From the NCBI GenBank assembly GCA_050253535.1, contig JBFWIW010000044.1, positions 1-26,904 on the forward strand: DNA of 26,904 bases, written 5' to 3'. Positions 7,025-14,124 of the stretch are shown here, in pieces (position 1 is the first letter of the stretch; the number at the start of each line of letters is the position of its first letter). The translations under genes and the position numbers were made by a program. Origin of the DNA: JBFWIW01 sp050253535. Its GTDB lineage: Bacteria; Bacillota; Clostridia; Oscillospirales; Oscillospiraceae. The notes below the pieces were generated by a model. It worked only from the letters and a program-made list of their open reading frames with translations. It ran no database searches and was not told the origin of the DNA.

Positions 7025-7492
7025 TTATATTTCTAAGTTTTTTTGTTCGTAGTTTACATAGCCTTTTTCTATCGACAGCACGCCGTACGTGCGCATACCC
7101 CTGCCTATGCTGCCGGGGTTTATTATGAGAAGCCCTTCGAAATTCTCCTCCCACGGCATATGTGTGTGACCAAAGAGCAAAATGTCGGCATCCCGGTACA
7201 TGGCGGCATTTACTATTGCAGTCGTCCCGCACTTTACGTTGTAGCTGTGCCCGTGCGCCATGAATATCCGCTTTTCCCCGCAGACAAATTCATCCGACAG
7301 CGGTTCATTAGAACCGAAATCACAGTTGCCCCGCACGCGGCGGAGCGGGATCTGCGGAAAATTATTGAGAAGCGCAACGCAGTCGCGGACGCCGTCTCCA
7401 AGATGGAGTATCATGTCCGGTCCCGTCACGGCGACGGCACGGAGAAGAGCCTGCCTGTCCCCGTGCGAGTCCGAAAAAACGATACTTTTCAT
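7025..7492 (-). CDS. Metallophosphoesterase, YfcE/MJ0936 type
   Basis: The product is a single-domain calcineurin-like phosphodiesterase of 155 residues, the usual length for the YfcE/MJ0936 family. The metal-binding motifs appear in order: FSDSHGD (residues 6-12), HLGDGVRD (about 30-37), RGNCD (about 58-62), AHGHSYN (about 79-85) and FGHTHMP (about 107-113). It ends with NPGSIGRGM, also typical. The substrate is unknown; family members hydrolyse phosphodiesters with manganese or nickel. GGAGG lies nine bases before ATG 7492. It is the first gene of a transcript that continues through a non-coding or micro-ORF region to the terminator at 6795. Confidence 0.88.
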   Translation of the reverse strand: MKSIVFSDSHGDRQALLRAVAVTGPDMILHLGDGVRDCVALLNNFPQIPLRRVRGNCDFGSNEPLSDEFVCGEKRIFMAHGHSYNVKCGTTAIVNAAMYRDADILLFGHTHMPWEENFEGLLIINPGSIGRGMRTYGVLSIEKGYVNYEQKNLEI

Positions 7493-7563
7493 TTACAGTA
7501 ACCTCCGCCTATAGTTTTGAATATAAATAAGTGATGAGAATATCGGATGGAGGGTATTAAAAT

Positions 7564-7800
7564 ATGAAAAACAATTATAGTGACCTGTCGAACGCGCTCT
7601 CTTCCAAAAAGGACGAGTTGGAAAAACTCGCAAATTCCGCTGATGGACAAAAGGTTAAATCGATGATGGACCCTGGCGGACGTATTCAGTCCGCATATGA
7701 ACAAGGAGACATGGAAACAGTGCGGCGCGCCGTTACTGACATAATGAAAACTGAAGAGGGCGCGCGTCTGGCGAAACAGCTCTCCGATTTACTTAAGTAA
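7564..7800 (+). CDS. Small acidic-basic helical protein, unknown (78 residues)
   Basis: The 78-residue product is predicted largely helical from its heptad-like charge pattern (SSKKDELEKLANSADGQKVKSMM), with no membrane segment. I do not recognise a named family. GGAGGG lies about eight bases before the ATG. It is the first of three plus-strand genes spaced 14 bases and then overlapping by 8 bases, so they form one operon diverging from the metallophosphoesterase. The repeated pattern of small soluble helical proteins followed by a proline-rich membrane protein suggests a complex, but that is inference. Confidence 0.7.
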   Translation: MKNNYSDLSNALSSKKDELEKLANSADGQKVKSMMDPGGRIQSAYEQGDMETVRRAVTDIMKTEEGARLAKQLSDLLK

Positions 7801-7814
7801 AGGGGGGCGGAGCT

Positions 7815-8180
7815 ATGGGCGAGTTAGAGGACAAATTAAACAGCATTCTGTCGTCACCCGAGGAAATGCAGAAGATAATGGGTCTCGCCCGCTCCATCTC
7901 CGGCTCTATGGGAGAGGCCTCGAAACCAGGCGCGAACCCGGAAAACATCGCCTCCGCAATCGGGGACATAGACCCTAAAATGTTCAAAGTAATGACAAAA
8001 ATTCTGGGCGAGTATTCGGCTTCCCCAAAGAGTGATAAGGCGGTTCTCCTCTCCGCAATGAAACCGTATCTAAAAGACGAACGCAGAAAATCGGTCGACA
8101 GAGCCATTGAGATCGCAAAGTTCGCCAAGGTGGCGCGCCTCGCGCTCTCCGAATTTTCGGGAGGTGATTTCCATCTATAA
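7815..8180 (+). CDS. Small helical protein, unknown (121 residues)
   Basis: The 121-residue product is charged and helical with no signal or membrane segment. The C-terminal half (SDKAVLLSAMKPYLKDERRKSVDRAIEIAKFAKVARLAL) resembles a segment seen in uncharacterised Clostridia proteins encoded beside similar partners; I know no function. A GGGGGGCGGAG site precedes ATG 7815. It is 14 bases after the 78-residue gene, and its stop region (CTATAA) contains the likely start of the next gene, so all three are probably translationally coupled. Confidence 0.75.
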   Translation: MGELEDKLNSILSSPEEMQKIMGLARSISGSMGEASKPGANPENIASAIGDIDPKMFKVMTKILGEYSASPKSDKAVLLSAMKPYLKDERRKSVDRAIEIAKFAKVARLALSEFSGGDFHL

Positions 8181-8529
8181 CAGATATGTGGGCGGCAAGT
8201 TCTACCGGGTAGAAGATTCACCGCCCCGGCAGCAGGCAAGGCCGCAAGCCCCCTTTGTCCGCCCGGGCTCTCCGCCACCGCCCCCGCCGAATCCACCCGA
8301 AAGGCACCCTCCCGGAAACATGAAAAGGCAAAAACCGCCCGCTTTATTTGGGGGCGGTCTTTCAGACATGCTGGGTTCCTTCCTGCCGGGAGGGCTTGAC
8401 GCCGGCGACATACTGCTCTTACTGGTACTCCTGTTTTTATACATTGAAAGCAAGGACGAGGAGTTTCTTATTATTCTCGCGGTTGTCGGTTATTCAATTT
8501 TCAGCAGCGGAGAAAAGGTGCTCATTTAG
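8173..8529 (+). CDS. Proline-rich membrane-anchored protein, probable non-standard start
   Basis: From the chosen start the product has 118 residues. It begins YNRYVGGKFYRVE, has a Pro/Arg/Gln-rich linker with a run of six prolines, then two hydrophobic segments (DILLLLVLLFLYI and LIILAVVGYSIF). Related proteins in Clostridia, from memory, begin MYNRYI, so the start should fall just before YNRY. The codon there is ATC at 8173, with GGGAGGTG six bases upstream (8159-8166). The nearest upstream GTG (8164) lies inside that site and ATG 8107 has none. I therefore propose ATC, or ATT 8167, as initiator. The start overlaps the previous gene by 8 bases. Function is unknown; it may anchor the two preceding soluble proteins to the membrane. 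Confidence 0.65.
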   Translation: MYNRYVGGKFYRVEDSPPRQQARPQAPFVRPGSPPPPPPNPPERHPPGNMKRQKPPALFGGGLSDMLGSFLPGGLDAGDILLLLVLLFLYIESKDEEFLIILAVVGYSIFSSGEKVLI

Positions 8530-8536
8530 TTAAGGC

Positions 8537-9673
8537 CTAGTCTTTTTTCTTGTCGACAGTGGACACATCTTCAGGCCTCTTTTGGGCCGTGTCCGGTTTT
8601 TCGGATGGCTTGTCCCCATTCTTGTTTTCGTGAACAAGGCCCTTTTTGAAAACAATTGCCGCTATTCCCATAGCGACGCAGAACGTTATAATCAGTATGA
8701 GCGCTTTCATCTCGCCGCTCGTCGTAATAACGACAGCCGAAAGACCGAGAACGGCACTTATTGAATAAAGTATGGCGACAGCCTGTTTTTGACTGAGCCC
8801 CATGTCTATAAGGCGGTGGTGGAAATGCCCCCTGTCCGGAGACATGGGGTTTTGTCCGTGCAGTATCCTCCTGCAGAACGCGAAGGCGGTGTCGAAAAGC
8901 GGAAGACCAAGAGCCAGAAACGGCACCGCGAATGAAATGATGGCATAAAATTTAAAAAACCCGATAATGGATACGGTCGCAAGGACGTATCCCAGCAGAA
9001 GCGCGCCCGTATCGCCCATGAAGATTTTAGCCGGGTTCAGGTTATAAGGCATAAAGCCGATGCAAGCGCCCGCGAGCGCAGCGAGTATGACGATTACGTT
9101 CCGGTCGGCAACGGCGAGCGATATGACAAGCATGGTAAGGGATGCAATCGCCGAAACGCCGACGGCGAGGCCGTCCAGCCCGTCTATGAGATTAACAGAA
9201 TTTGTTATGCCCACGATCCATAAGACAGTGATCGGTATGGCGAGTACGCCCAGCGGCAGGAATTCCGCCGTACTGAATATGTTCGGGTTTGAGATTATCT
9301 GGATAACTACCCCGTGATAGACCGCAATGAGCGCGGCCAGTATCTGCATCCCAAATTTCAGGAGTGCCGGCAGCGGGTATATATCGTCTATGACGCCGAC
9401 AATAACGACGACAACGGCGCCCAGAAGGATACCCTGTACCTGTCGGTTCACATCCGCAAAAATGACTACGCTCATAATAAACGCAAGAAAAATGGCAAGC
9501 CCGCCAAGGCGCGGTATAGGGTGGTCGTGTACGCGGCGCGCCTCTGTCGGGACGTCTATGGCCCCGACCTTCTGCGCGAAGGCTTTTACCGGAGGCGTCG
9601 CTAGAAAGCTGATGATGAGCGCGACGGCGAGCGCCAAAAGGCCGTCCGTTACCAGCTTAGGGTCAATAAGCAT
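8537..9673 (-). CDS. tagO: Undecaprenyl-phosphate N-acetylglucosaminyl 1-phosphate transferase (TagO/WecA family)
   Basis: The product has 378 residues in the polyprenyl-phosphate glycosyl-1-phosphate transferase family, which load a sugar phosphate onto undecaprenyl phosphate to begin teichoic acid or other surface glycopolymer synthesis. About ten or eleven hydrophobic segments are visible. Conserved motifs are GVIDDIYPLP (catalytic DD), NSVNLIDGLDGLAVGV, NLNPAKIFMGDTGALLLGY and the HFHHRLIDMGLS loop that sets sugar specificity in WecA/TagO versus MraY. The C-terminal 45 residues are a charged cytoplasmic tail (KNGDKPSEKPDTAQKRPED). GAGGA precedes ATG 9673. The gene is convergent with the small-protein operon; their stops are only seven bases apart, with no obvious terminator between them. 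Confidence 0.93.
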   Translation of the reverse strand: MLIDPKLVTDGLLALAVALIISFLATPPVKAFAQKVGAIDVPTEARRVHDHPIPRLGGLAIFLAFIMSVVIFADVNRQVQGILLGAVVVVIVGVIDDIYPLPALLKFGMQILAALIAVYHGVVIQIISNPNIFSTAEFLPLGVLAIPITVLWIVGITNSVNLIDGLDGLAVGVSAIASLTMLVISLAVADRNVIVILAALAGACIGFMPYNLNPAKIFMGDTGALLLGYVLATVSIIGFFKFYAIISFAVPFLALGLPLFDTAFAFCRRILHGQNPMSPDRGHFHHRLIDMGLSQKQAVAILYSISAVLGLSAVVITTSGEMKALILIITFCVAMGIAAIVFKKGLVHENKNGDKPSEKPDTAQKRPEDVSTVDKKKD

Positions 9674-10019
9674 AAATTTTTCCTCACAAAATACGTAAGC
9701 GCATCTGCGTAATCAACTGTCGATAAAGTCCTCGTCCTTTTCGTTGAAGCAAAAGCCTTGTAGAGTACCGCCGCGTAAGGCGGAAATCAAGTAAAATCCA
9801 CCATTTCAGACGTGAAAAGCGGAACAACGGCAGATGTCGCTTTAAAAAACGCTAAGTGTTTCCTTATGGCGAATTCTCTTCGCCCGAGGAAGTAAAATAA
9901 GCGGGGTTACCACGCGGCAGCGGCCGCGTGTGGCAACGATACCGTTCATAACGGTTGGCTGAACAGCCGTCATGCAAGGATCTTATTGAAGAAGTCCTAA
10001 TGACTTTTTCAATGATTTA
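9674..10019. other. Hairpin-rich intergenic region between trpS and tagO
   Basis: This 346-bp stretch has no solid gene but many short inverted repeats: CCGCC/GGCGG near 9768-9783, an 8-bp GC stem (9911-9918 with 9923-9930), ACCGTT-CAT-AACGGT (about 9941-9955), GGCTG-AA-CAGCC (about 9956-9967) and a 12-bp stem (9985-9996 with 10002-10013). Near the tagO start a minus-strand frame 9790-9713 could encode 25 residues ending in GFCFNEKDEDFIDS from a TTG start, with only a weak site. It may be a decayed repeat or the tagO leader. Confidence 0.4.
9985..10013 (-). terminator. Terminator-like hairpin after trpS
   Basis: A 12-bp stem with one G-T pair and a five-base loop lies seven bases past the trpS stop. 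The minus-strand side lacks a T tract, so it is a weak intrinsic terminator or an RNA-stabilising hairpin. Confidence 0.4.
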
Positions 10020-11018
10020 TTATTTCTGTACGAAACCTACTTTTTTATACACCTTACGCAGGGTTCTCCCCGCGACGGCGGCTGCTTTCTCCGCGCCGCT
10101 CCTGTATACGCCCTCAAGATAGGCCTTGTCACTTAGAATACGCTCAGCCTCTTCCCTTATAGGGCGCAGCAGCTCTACCACCGCCTCGCCGACGGCTGGT
10201 TTAAACTCTCCGTACCCCTTCCCGGTAAATTCCGCCTCTATCTCAGGAAAGGTCTTTCCCGTGGCGACGGAGTATATCTGCATAAGGTTCGAGATTCCGG
10301 GCTTTGCCACAACGTCGTAGCGGACGTAGGTGTCGCTGTCGGTGACTGCGCGGCGGAACGCGCGCATAATTTCCTCCGGCTTCTGCATAAGGTAAATGCA
10401 GCCGCCGGGGTCCCTGTCGGATTTGGACATCTTGTTTTCCGGCGACGTGAGGCTCATTACCCTTGCCCCGACCTTTGGAATGTAAGGCTCCGGTATTCTG
10501 AAAACGTCGCCGTAGACCCCGTTGAAGCGCACGGCTATATCCCTAGAAAGCTCGACGTGCTGTTTCTGGTCGCCTCCGACCGGGACAAGATCCGTCTGAT
10601 ACAGAAGTATGTCGGCAGCCATCAGCGCGGGATATGTGAAGAGCCCGGCGTTAATATTGTCCGAGTTTCTCGCGCTCTTGTCCTTGAACTGTGTCATGCG
10701 GGACAGCTCGCCGAACATAGTGTAGCAGGACAGAACCCACGAGAGCTCCGCATGCGCGGGGACGTGGCTCTGGATAAAAATCGTGTTCTTCTCCGGGTCA
10801 AGTCCCGCGGCGATATACTGTGCCAGCTGCTCCAGAGTGCGGCGGCGTAGCTGTGCGGGGTCCTGCCTCACGGTTATCGCGTGCATATCGACTATGCAGT
10901 AGAAGCAGTTATAGGTCTCAGATAGCTTGACCCAGTTCTTTATCGCTCCGATATAGGAGCCGAGGGTGAGTTCGCCGCTCGGCTGTATGCCGGAAAATAT
11001 AGTCTTTTTCTCGTCCAT
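10020..11018 (-). CDS. trpS: Tryptophanyl-tRNA synthetase
   Basis: The product charges tRNA-Trp with tryptophan. It has 332 residues, standard for bacterial TrpRS. Class I signatures are present: PSGELTLGSYIGA at 13-25 (HIGH-equivalent, T-L-G-S-Y form) and ENKMSKSDRD with KMSKS at 196-200. The conserved MTQFKDKS, LFTYPALMAADILLYQ and VPVGGDQKQHVELSRDIA also fit. GAAGGA precedes ATG 11018. The 115 bases between it and the upstream aminotransferase show no T-box leader, unlike many Firmicute trpS genes. A 14-bp perfect palindrome, CGCGTTGCAACGCG, lies near 11084-11097. Confidence 0.96.
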   Translation of the reverse strand: MDEKKTIFSGIQPSGELTLGSYIGAIKNWVKLSETYNCFYCIVDMHAITVRQDPAQLRRRTLEQLAQYIAAGLDPEKNTIFIQSHVPAHAELSWVLSCYTMFGELSRMTQFKDKSARNSDNINAGLFTYPALMAADILLYQTDLVPVGGDQKQHVELSRDIAVRFNGVYGDVFRIPEPYIPKVGARVMSLTSPENKMSKSDRDPGGCIYLMQKPEEIMRAFRRAVTDSDTYVRYDVVAKPGISNLMQIYSVATGKTFPEIEAEFTGKGYGEFKPAVGEAVVELLRPIREEAERILSDKAYLEGVYRSGAEKAAAVAGRTLRKVYKKVGFVQK

Positions 11019-11133
11019 GATTTCAGTCCTTCTTTTTTAGGTGAGGAGAGCTGAGCTCAGTTAGCCTCTGCCCAAATCTAATCGCGTTGCAACGCGTTAC
11101 CGTTTATGGGGCGTCAGCCCGCCTCAGACTAGA

Positions 11134-12336
11134 TTAATCTTTTTTCTTCTTAAGGCCGTATGCCTCCGCCAGCTTTTTGAACGCGGGCAGCGACCTCTCA
11201 ATTTTTTCCTTTGACGCGCAGTAGGCGATGCGCACATAGCCCGGGCAGGCAAATGACTTACCCGGCACCATCAGGATATTGTATTTTTTTGCCTCCTGTA
11301 AAAACTCCGTATCGTCCGGAACAGGCGATTTCACCCACAAATAAAACGTGCCTTGCGGGTTAACGCACTCGAAACCGCAATCCGTGAGACCGTTATAGAG
11401 TATCCGGCGGTTTAAGTCGTACGCACCGATGTCGGTCTTCGCATCAAGGCACCTTGCGACGATGCGTTGGAATAGCGATGGGGCGTTAACGAAGCCCATG
11501 ATGCGGCTCGCTATGCACGCGCAGTCATAAATCAGTTGAAAATCGTCCATTTCGGAGGGTAACAGCAGGTAGCCAATACGCTCGCCCGGGAGGGAGAGCG
11601 ACTTTGACCATGAATAGGCAACTACCGTATTTTCGTAGTATTTTATGATAAACGGCACTGCGATATTTTCGTAGGCAAGTTCCCTGTACGGCTCGTCGGA
11701 GAGGATATAAATGCTTGTTCCGAATTCCGCTTCCCTGGCCTTCAAAACCGAGGCGAGTCTAACGAGCGTCTCTTCCGAGTAGATGACGCCGGTCGGATTG
11801 TTGGGGGAATTAATAATTACGGCCTTAGTCTTCGGTGTTATCGCTTTCGAGAGAGCCTCGGTGTCGAGCTGAAAGTCTGAAGGTCTCGCCGGGACGGTGA
11901 CGACCACGCCGTCGTAATTCTTGATATAATTGCCGTACTCGAGAAAGTATGGCGAGATGACTATGACTTCCTCACCGGGATTAAGCAGGGTCTTCAGTAT
12001 GATGTTGAGGCCGCCGGCGGCTCCGACGGTCATAATTAAATTGCCTTTTGTAAATGCGGTGCCGAAACGGCCGTTTATGGACTTTGCCACGGCATCGCGC
12101 ACCTCTTCATATCCGGAGTTCGACATATAACCATGAATGTCAATAGACTCATAGCTTTCCAATATATCAAAAGCGGCCTTTTTCACCTCATCCGGCGCTG
12201 CAAAGTTCGGGTTTCCTATACTGAAATCGAACACGTTTTCCGCGCCGTACACCGACGCCAGCCTGTTTCCTTCTTCAAACATCGCGCGTATGGCGGAGCC
12301 CGCCATGGCGAGCGACTGCATTTTTTTTGAGATCAT
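11134..12336 (-). CDS. PLP-dependent class I/II aminotransferase
   Basis: The product is a fold-type I aminotransferase of 400 residues from ATG 12336, which has AAGGGG about eight bases upstream; the longer frame back to 12426 lacks a site. Family features are FSIGNPNFAAPDEV near the N-terminus, NSPNNPTGVIYSE, DEPYRELAYE, the PLP-lysine segment YSWSKSLSLPGERIGY and a C-terminal GYVRIAYCAS that supplies the carboxylate-binding arginine. It belongs to the aspartate/aromatic aminotransferase superfamily; the substrate cannot be assigned. It is followed by trpS in the same direction at 115 bases, which may be co-transcription but does not define a pathway. Confidence 0.9.
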   Translation of the reverse strand: MISKKMQSLAMAGSAIRAMFEEGNRLASVYGAENVFDFSIGNPNFAAPDEVKKAAFDILESYESIDIHGYMSNSGYEEVRDAVAKSINGRFGTAFTKGNLIMTVGAAGGLNIILKTLLNPGEEVIVISPYFLEYGNYIKNYDGVVVTVPARPSDFQLDTEALSKAITPKTKAVIINSPNNPTGVIYSEETLVRLASVLKAREAEFGTSIYILSDEPYRELAYENIAVPFIIKYYENTVVAYSWSKSLSLPGERIGYLLLPSEMDDFQLIYDCACIASRIMGFVNAPSLFQRIVARCLDAKTDIGAYDLNRRILYNGLTDCGFECVNPQGTFYLWVKSPVPDDTEFLQEAKKYNILMVPGKSFACPGYVRIAYCASKEKIERSLPAFKKLAEAYGLKKKKD

Positions 12337-12573
12337 ATCATTAACCCCTTTTCGGTTCACTGAGCCTTCACATAACGCAGAGATACTAAATTTTCTGAAT
12401 ATAAATGATATCACATTATTCTGCATTTGAAAACACTAAATCCAAAAGTTCGCGTATAAATTTCCGGTTAACACAGTGTCTCCCGGATCCGCATAAAGGT
12501 TTTCATACACAGCGGGACCTCTTTGCGCATAATGCACAAAAAAGCTGTCTGTAAGCCGGTGGCTTTGAAAAAC
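12337..12573. other. Divergent upstream region of the aminotransferase
   Basis: About 240 bases separate the aminotransferase start from the promoter of the oxoamine synthase operon. It is moderately AT-rich. It should hold the minus-strand aminotransferase promoter, but I see no clear -35/-10 pair. No coding frame with a ribosome binding site and no long repeat is visible. Confidence 0.4.
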
Positions 12574-12602
12574 TTGACATGAAATGGCATACGTTATAAA
12601 AT
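12574..12602 (+). promoter_or_regulatory. Sigma-A promoter of the oxoamine synthase operon
   Basis: A consensus TTGACA (12574-12579) and TAAAAT (12597-12602) are separated by 17 bases. Transcription would begin near 12609, giving a leader of about 337 nt before ATG 12946. Confidence 0.7.
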
Positions 12603-12699
12603 GAAAAATATTTCAAATTTTTTTCTTTTCTATATAAACTGTATATAAACAAGAGCCGACCAGCCGGAAGCTGATACAGCAATCAGGGAAGCCAGCGTG

Positions 12700-12765
12700 A
12701 AGCGTTTCACCCTGTCATTCACCCTTTCCCCTCCGCTTCAGCGGCAGCCGAAAATGACGGGCAAA
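12700..12765 (+). promoter_or_regulatory. Structured part of the operon leader
   Basis: A 9-bp helix with one G-T pair joins CCTGTCATT (12711-12719) with AATGACGGG (12753-12761). It encloses a hairpin CCGCT/AGCGG (12733-12737 with 12740-12744) and is preceded by GTGAA/TTCAC. It precedes the duplicated ribosome-binding module and may form part of the same regulatory RNA. I could not match it to a known riboswitch class. Confidence 0.4.
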
Positions 12766-12780
12766 ACAGACTTTCATCAC

Positions 12781-12810
12781 ATTTTGTGCGCTTTTGCGCA
12801 TGGGAGGTTA
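12781..12810 (+). repeat. Leader direct repeat, copy 1 (with ribosome binding site)
   Basis: First copy of a perfect 30-bp direct repeat. It contains a TGCGC-TTTT-GCGCA hairpin (12787-12800), then GGGAGG (12802-12807), five bases before a leader ORF start at 12813. The last 11 bases (12800-12810) are perfectly complementary to 12885-12895. Confidence 0.9.
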
Positions 12811-12812
12811 GT

Positions 12813-12830
12813 ATGAGAAATTCATACTAA
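12813..12830 (+). CDS. Candidate leader peptide MRNSY
   Basis: ATG 12813 follows GGGAGG at five-base spacing and is read as Met-Arg-Asn-Ser-Tyr-stop. The whole ORF lies within a perfect 9-bp hairpin (12808-12816 with 12822-12830, loop of five). It uses the same ribosome-binding module as the structural gene at 12946, so it is a plausible leader peptide for translational attenuation. There is no evidence of expression. Confidence 0.45.
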   Translation: MRNSY

Positions 12831-12884
12831 CATTTGATACGCTAATTTCTCGCCGCTTGCGCTGCAACCGAAATTAATGCGTAA

Positions 12885-12895
12885 TAACCTCCCAT
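12885..12895 (+). promoter_or_regulatory. Anti-ribosome-binding-site segment
   Basis: TAACCTCCCAT is the exact reverse complement of ATGGGAGGTTA, present at both 12800-12810 and 12931-12941. It can therefore sequester either the leader-ORF site or the site of the structural gene, but not both at once. It is preceded by a hairpin TAATTTC/GAAATTA (12843-12849 with 12870-12876). Confidence 0.6.
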
Positions 12896-12911
12896 TTACG
12901 GAGAACTCATC

Positions 12912-12941
12912 ATTTTGTGCGCTTTTGCGCATGGGAGGTTA
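12912..12941 (+). repeat. Leader direct repeat, copy 2 (site of the structural gene)
   Basis: Second perfect copy of the 30-bp repeat, 131 bases after the first. GGGAGG at 12933-12938 lies seven bases before ATG 12946 of the oxoamine synthase gene. The hairpin TGCGC-TTTT-GCGCA is also kept. Confidence 0.9.
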
Positions 12942-12945
12942 ATAT

Positions 12946-14124
12946 ATGGATATTTTTGAAAAATGCTTTAACTACACGGCGGCGGATGATACGCGAAAAA
13001 TGGGTATTTATCCGTATTTTCACGCTCTTGAGTCCAAACAGGACGCAGAGGTCATTATGGAGGGAAAACGCCGCATAATGCTCGGCTCAAACAATTATCT
13101 CGGCCTCACTACATATCCCGAGATAATAGAGGCGGGTATAAAAGCCTTTGAAAAATACGGGTCCGGCTGTTCCGGATCCCGCTTTTTGAACGGCACCCTC
13201 GAGCTTCACCTGGAACTGGAGGCTGAACTCGCCGACTTTCTGAATAAAGAGGCGGTCGTCACCTTTTCCACGGGATTTCAGTCAAACCTGGGTATTATAA
13301 GCGCCATAGTGGGCCGCGGCGATTATGTCATCTGCGACAGAGAGAATCACGCCAGTATTTACGACGGCTGCAAGCTCTCCTACGGCAAGATGCTCAGATA
13401 TAAGCACAACGACATGGACGACCTTGAAAACATCCTCTCTAGCCTGCCGGAGGAGGCCGGAAAGCTCATTGTGACCGACGGCGTTTTCAGTATGGGAGGC
13501 GACATAGCCAAGCTCCCCGAGATAGTGGCCCTCTCAAAAAAATACGGTGCGCGCACCATGGTGGACGACGCGCACGGACTCGGTGTAATCGGTGAGGGCG
13601 GACGCGGCACTGCAAACTTTTTCGGCCTTGAAAAAGAAGTGGACATACTCATGGGCACCTTCTCAAAGTCGCTCGCAAGCCTCGGCGGCTATATGGCGGC
13701 GGACTACAAGATAGTCGATTTCGTGCGCCATAACTCCCGCCCGTTCATCTTTTCCGCCTCCATCACCCCAGCGAGCTGTGCCGTCGCTCTTACCGCGCTG
13801 CGCTATTTACGTTCGCACCCGGAGATAGTTACGCGCCTGTCCGAGCTCTCCGCCTATGCGAGAAACGGCCTCAAGTCGAGAGGGCTGCGGCTGCGCGAGT
13901 CTACAACGCCGATCGTACCCATATATACATATACCCTTGAAAACACGCTTGTAAAAGCGAAAATGATATACGATGCGGGCGTCTACGTAAATCCCGTCCT
14001 CCCCCCCGCCACGGCACCCACCGAATGTCTCCTGAGGACAAGTTATATGGCAAGCCTGACGGAAGCTCTTCTGGACGAGGCCATGGACATTATTGCCTCT
14101 ATAATGGTGGAGAAGAATGGCTAA
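12946..14124 (+). CDS. Alpha-oxoamine synthase, serine palmitoyltransferase-like
   Basis: The product is a PLP enzyme of 392 residues that condenses an amino acid with an acyl thioester and releases CO2. Family landmarks are SNNYLGLTTYPE (48-59), KYGSGCSGSRFLNGTLELH (70-88), H135 in DRENHASIYDG that stacks on PLP, VDDAHGLGVIGEGGRG (206-221, D207/H210) and the PLP lysine K241 in GTFSKSLASLGGYMA. The G-T-F-S-K-S-x-x-S-L-G-G form, plus NPVLPPATAPTECLLRTSYMA near the end, is closer to bacterial serine palmitoyltransferase and cysteate acyltransferase than to BioF or Kbl (which have G-K-A). No acyl carrier or biotin genes are near. The following reductase overlaps it by 8 bases. Inference: it makes a 3-keto long-chain base for sphingolipids or sulfonolipids. 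A BioF or Kbl role remains possible. Confidence 0.75.
   Translation: MDIFEKCFNYTAADDTRKMGIYPYFHALESKQDAEVIMEGKRRIMLGSNNYLGLTTYPEIIEAGIKAFEKYGSGCSGSRFLNGTLELHLELEAELADFLNKEAVVTFSTGFQSNLGIISAIVGRGDYVICDRENHASIYDGCKLSYGKMLRYKHNDMDDLENILSSLPEEAGKLIVTDGVFSMGGDIAKLPEIVALSKKYGARTMVDDAHGLGVIGEGGRGTANFFGLEKEVDILMGTFSKSLASLGGYMAADYKIVDFVRHNSRPFIFSASITPASCAVALTALRYLRSHPEIVTRLSELSAYARNGLKSRGLRLRESTTPIVPIYTYTLENTLVKAKMIYDAGVYVNPVLPPATAPTECLLRTSYMASLTEALLDEAMDIIASIMVEKNG

Noticed and set aside
6822..7232. A 136-codon minus-strand frame overlapping the metallophosphoesterase.
   Set aside because: It lies in another frame of a clearly real gene, is Arg/Ser/His-rich, and has no ribosome binding site.
9899..9915. 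A string resembling the T-box antiterminator or the 3' part of a c-di-GMP-I riboswitch (GCGGGGTTACCACG).
   Set aside because: It mismatches the T-box core, the other conserved parts of both classes are absent, and no plus-strand gene follows for almost 3 kb.
12946..14124. BioF (8-amino-7-oxononanoate synthase) or Kbl as a firm name for the oxoamine synthase.
   Set aside because: The PLP-lysine segment has the GTFSKS form rather than the GKA form, no biotin or threonine dehydrogenase genes are nearby, and an SDR overlaps it.
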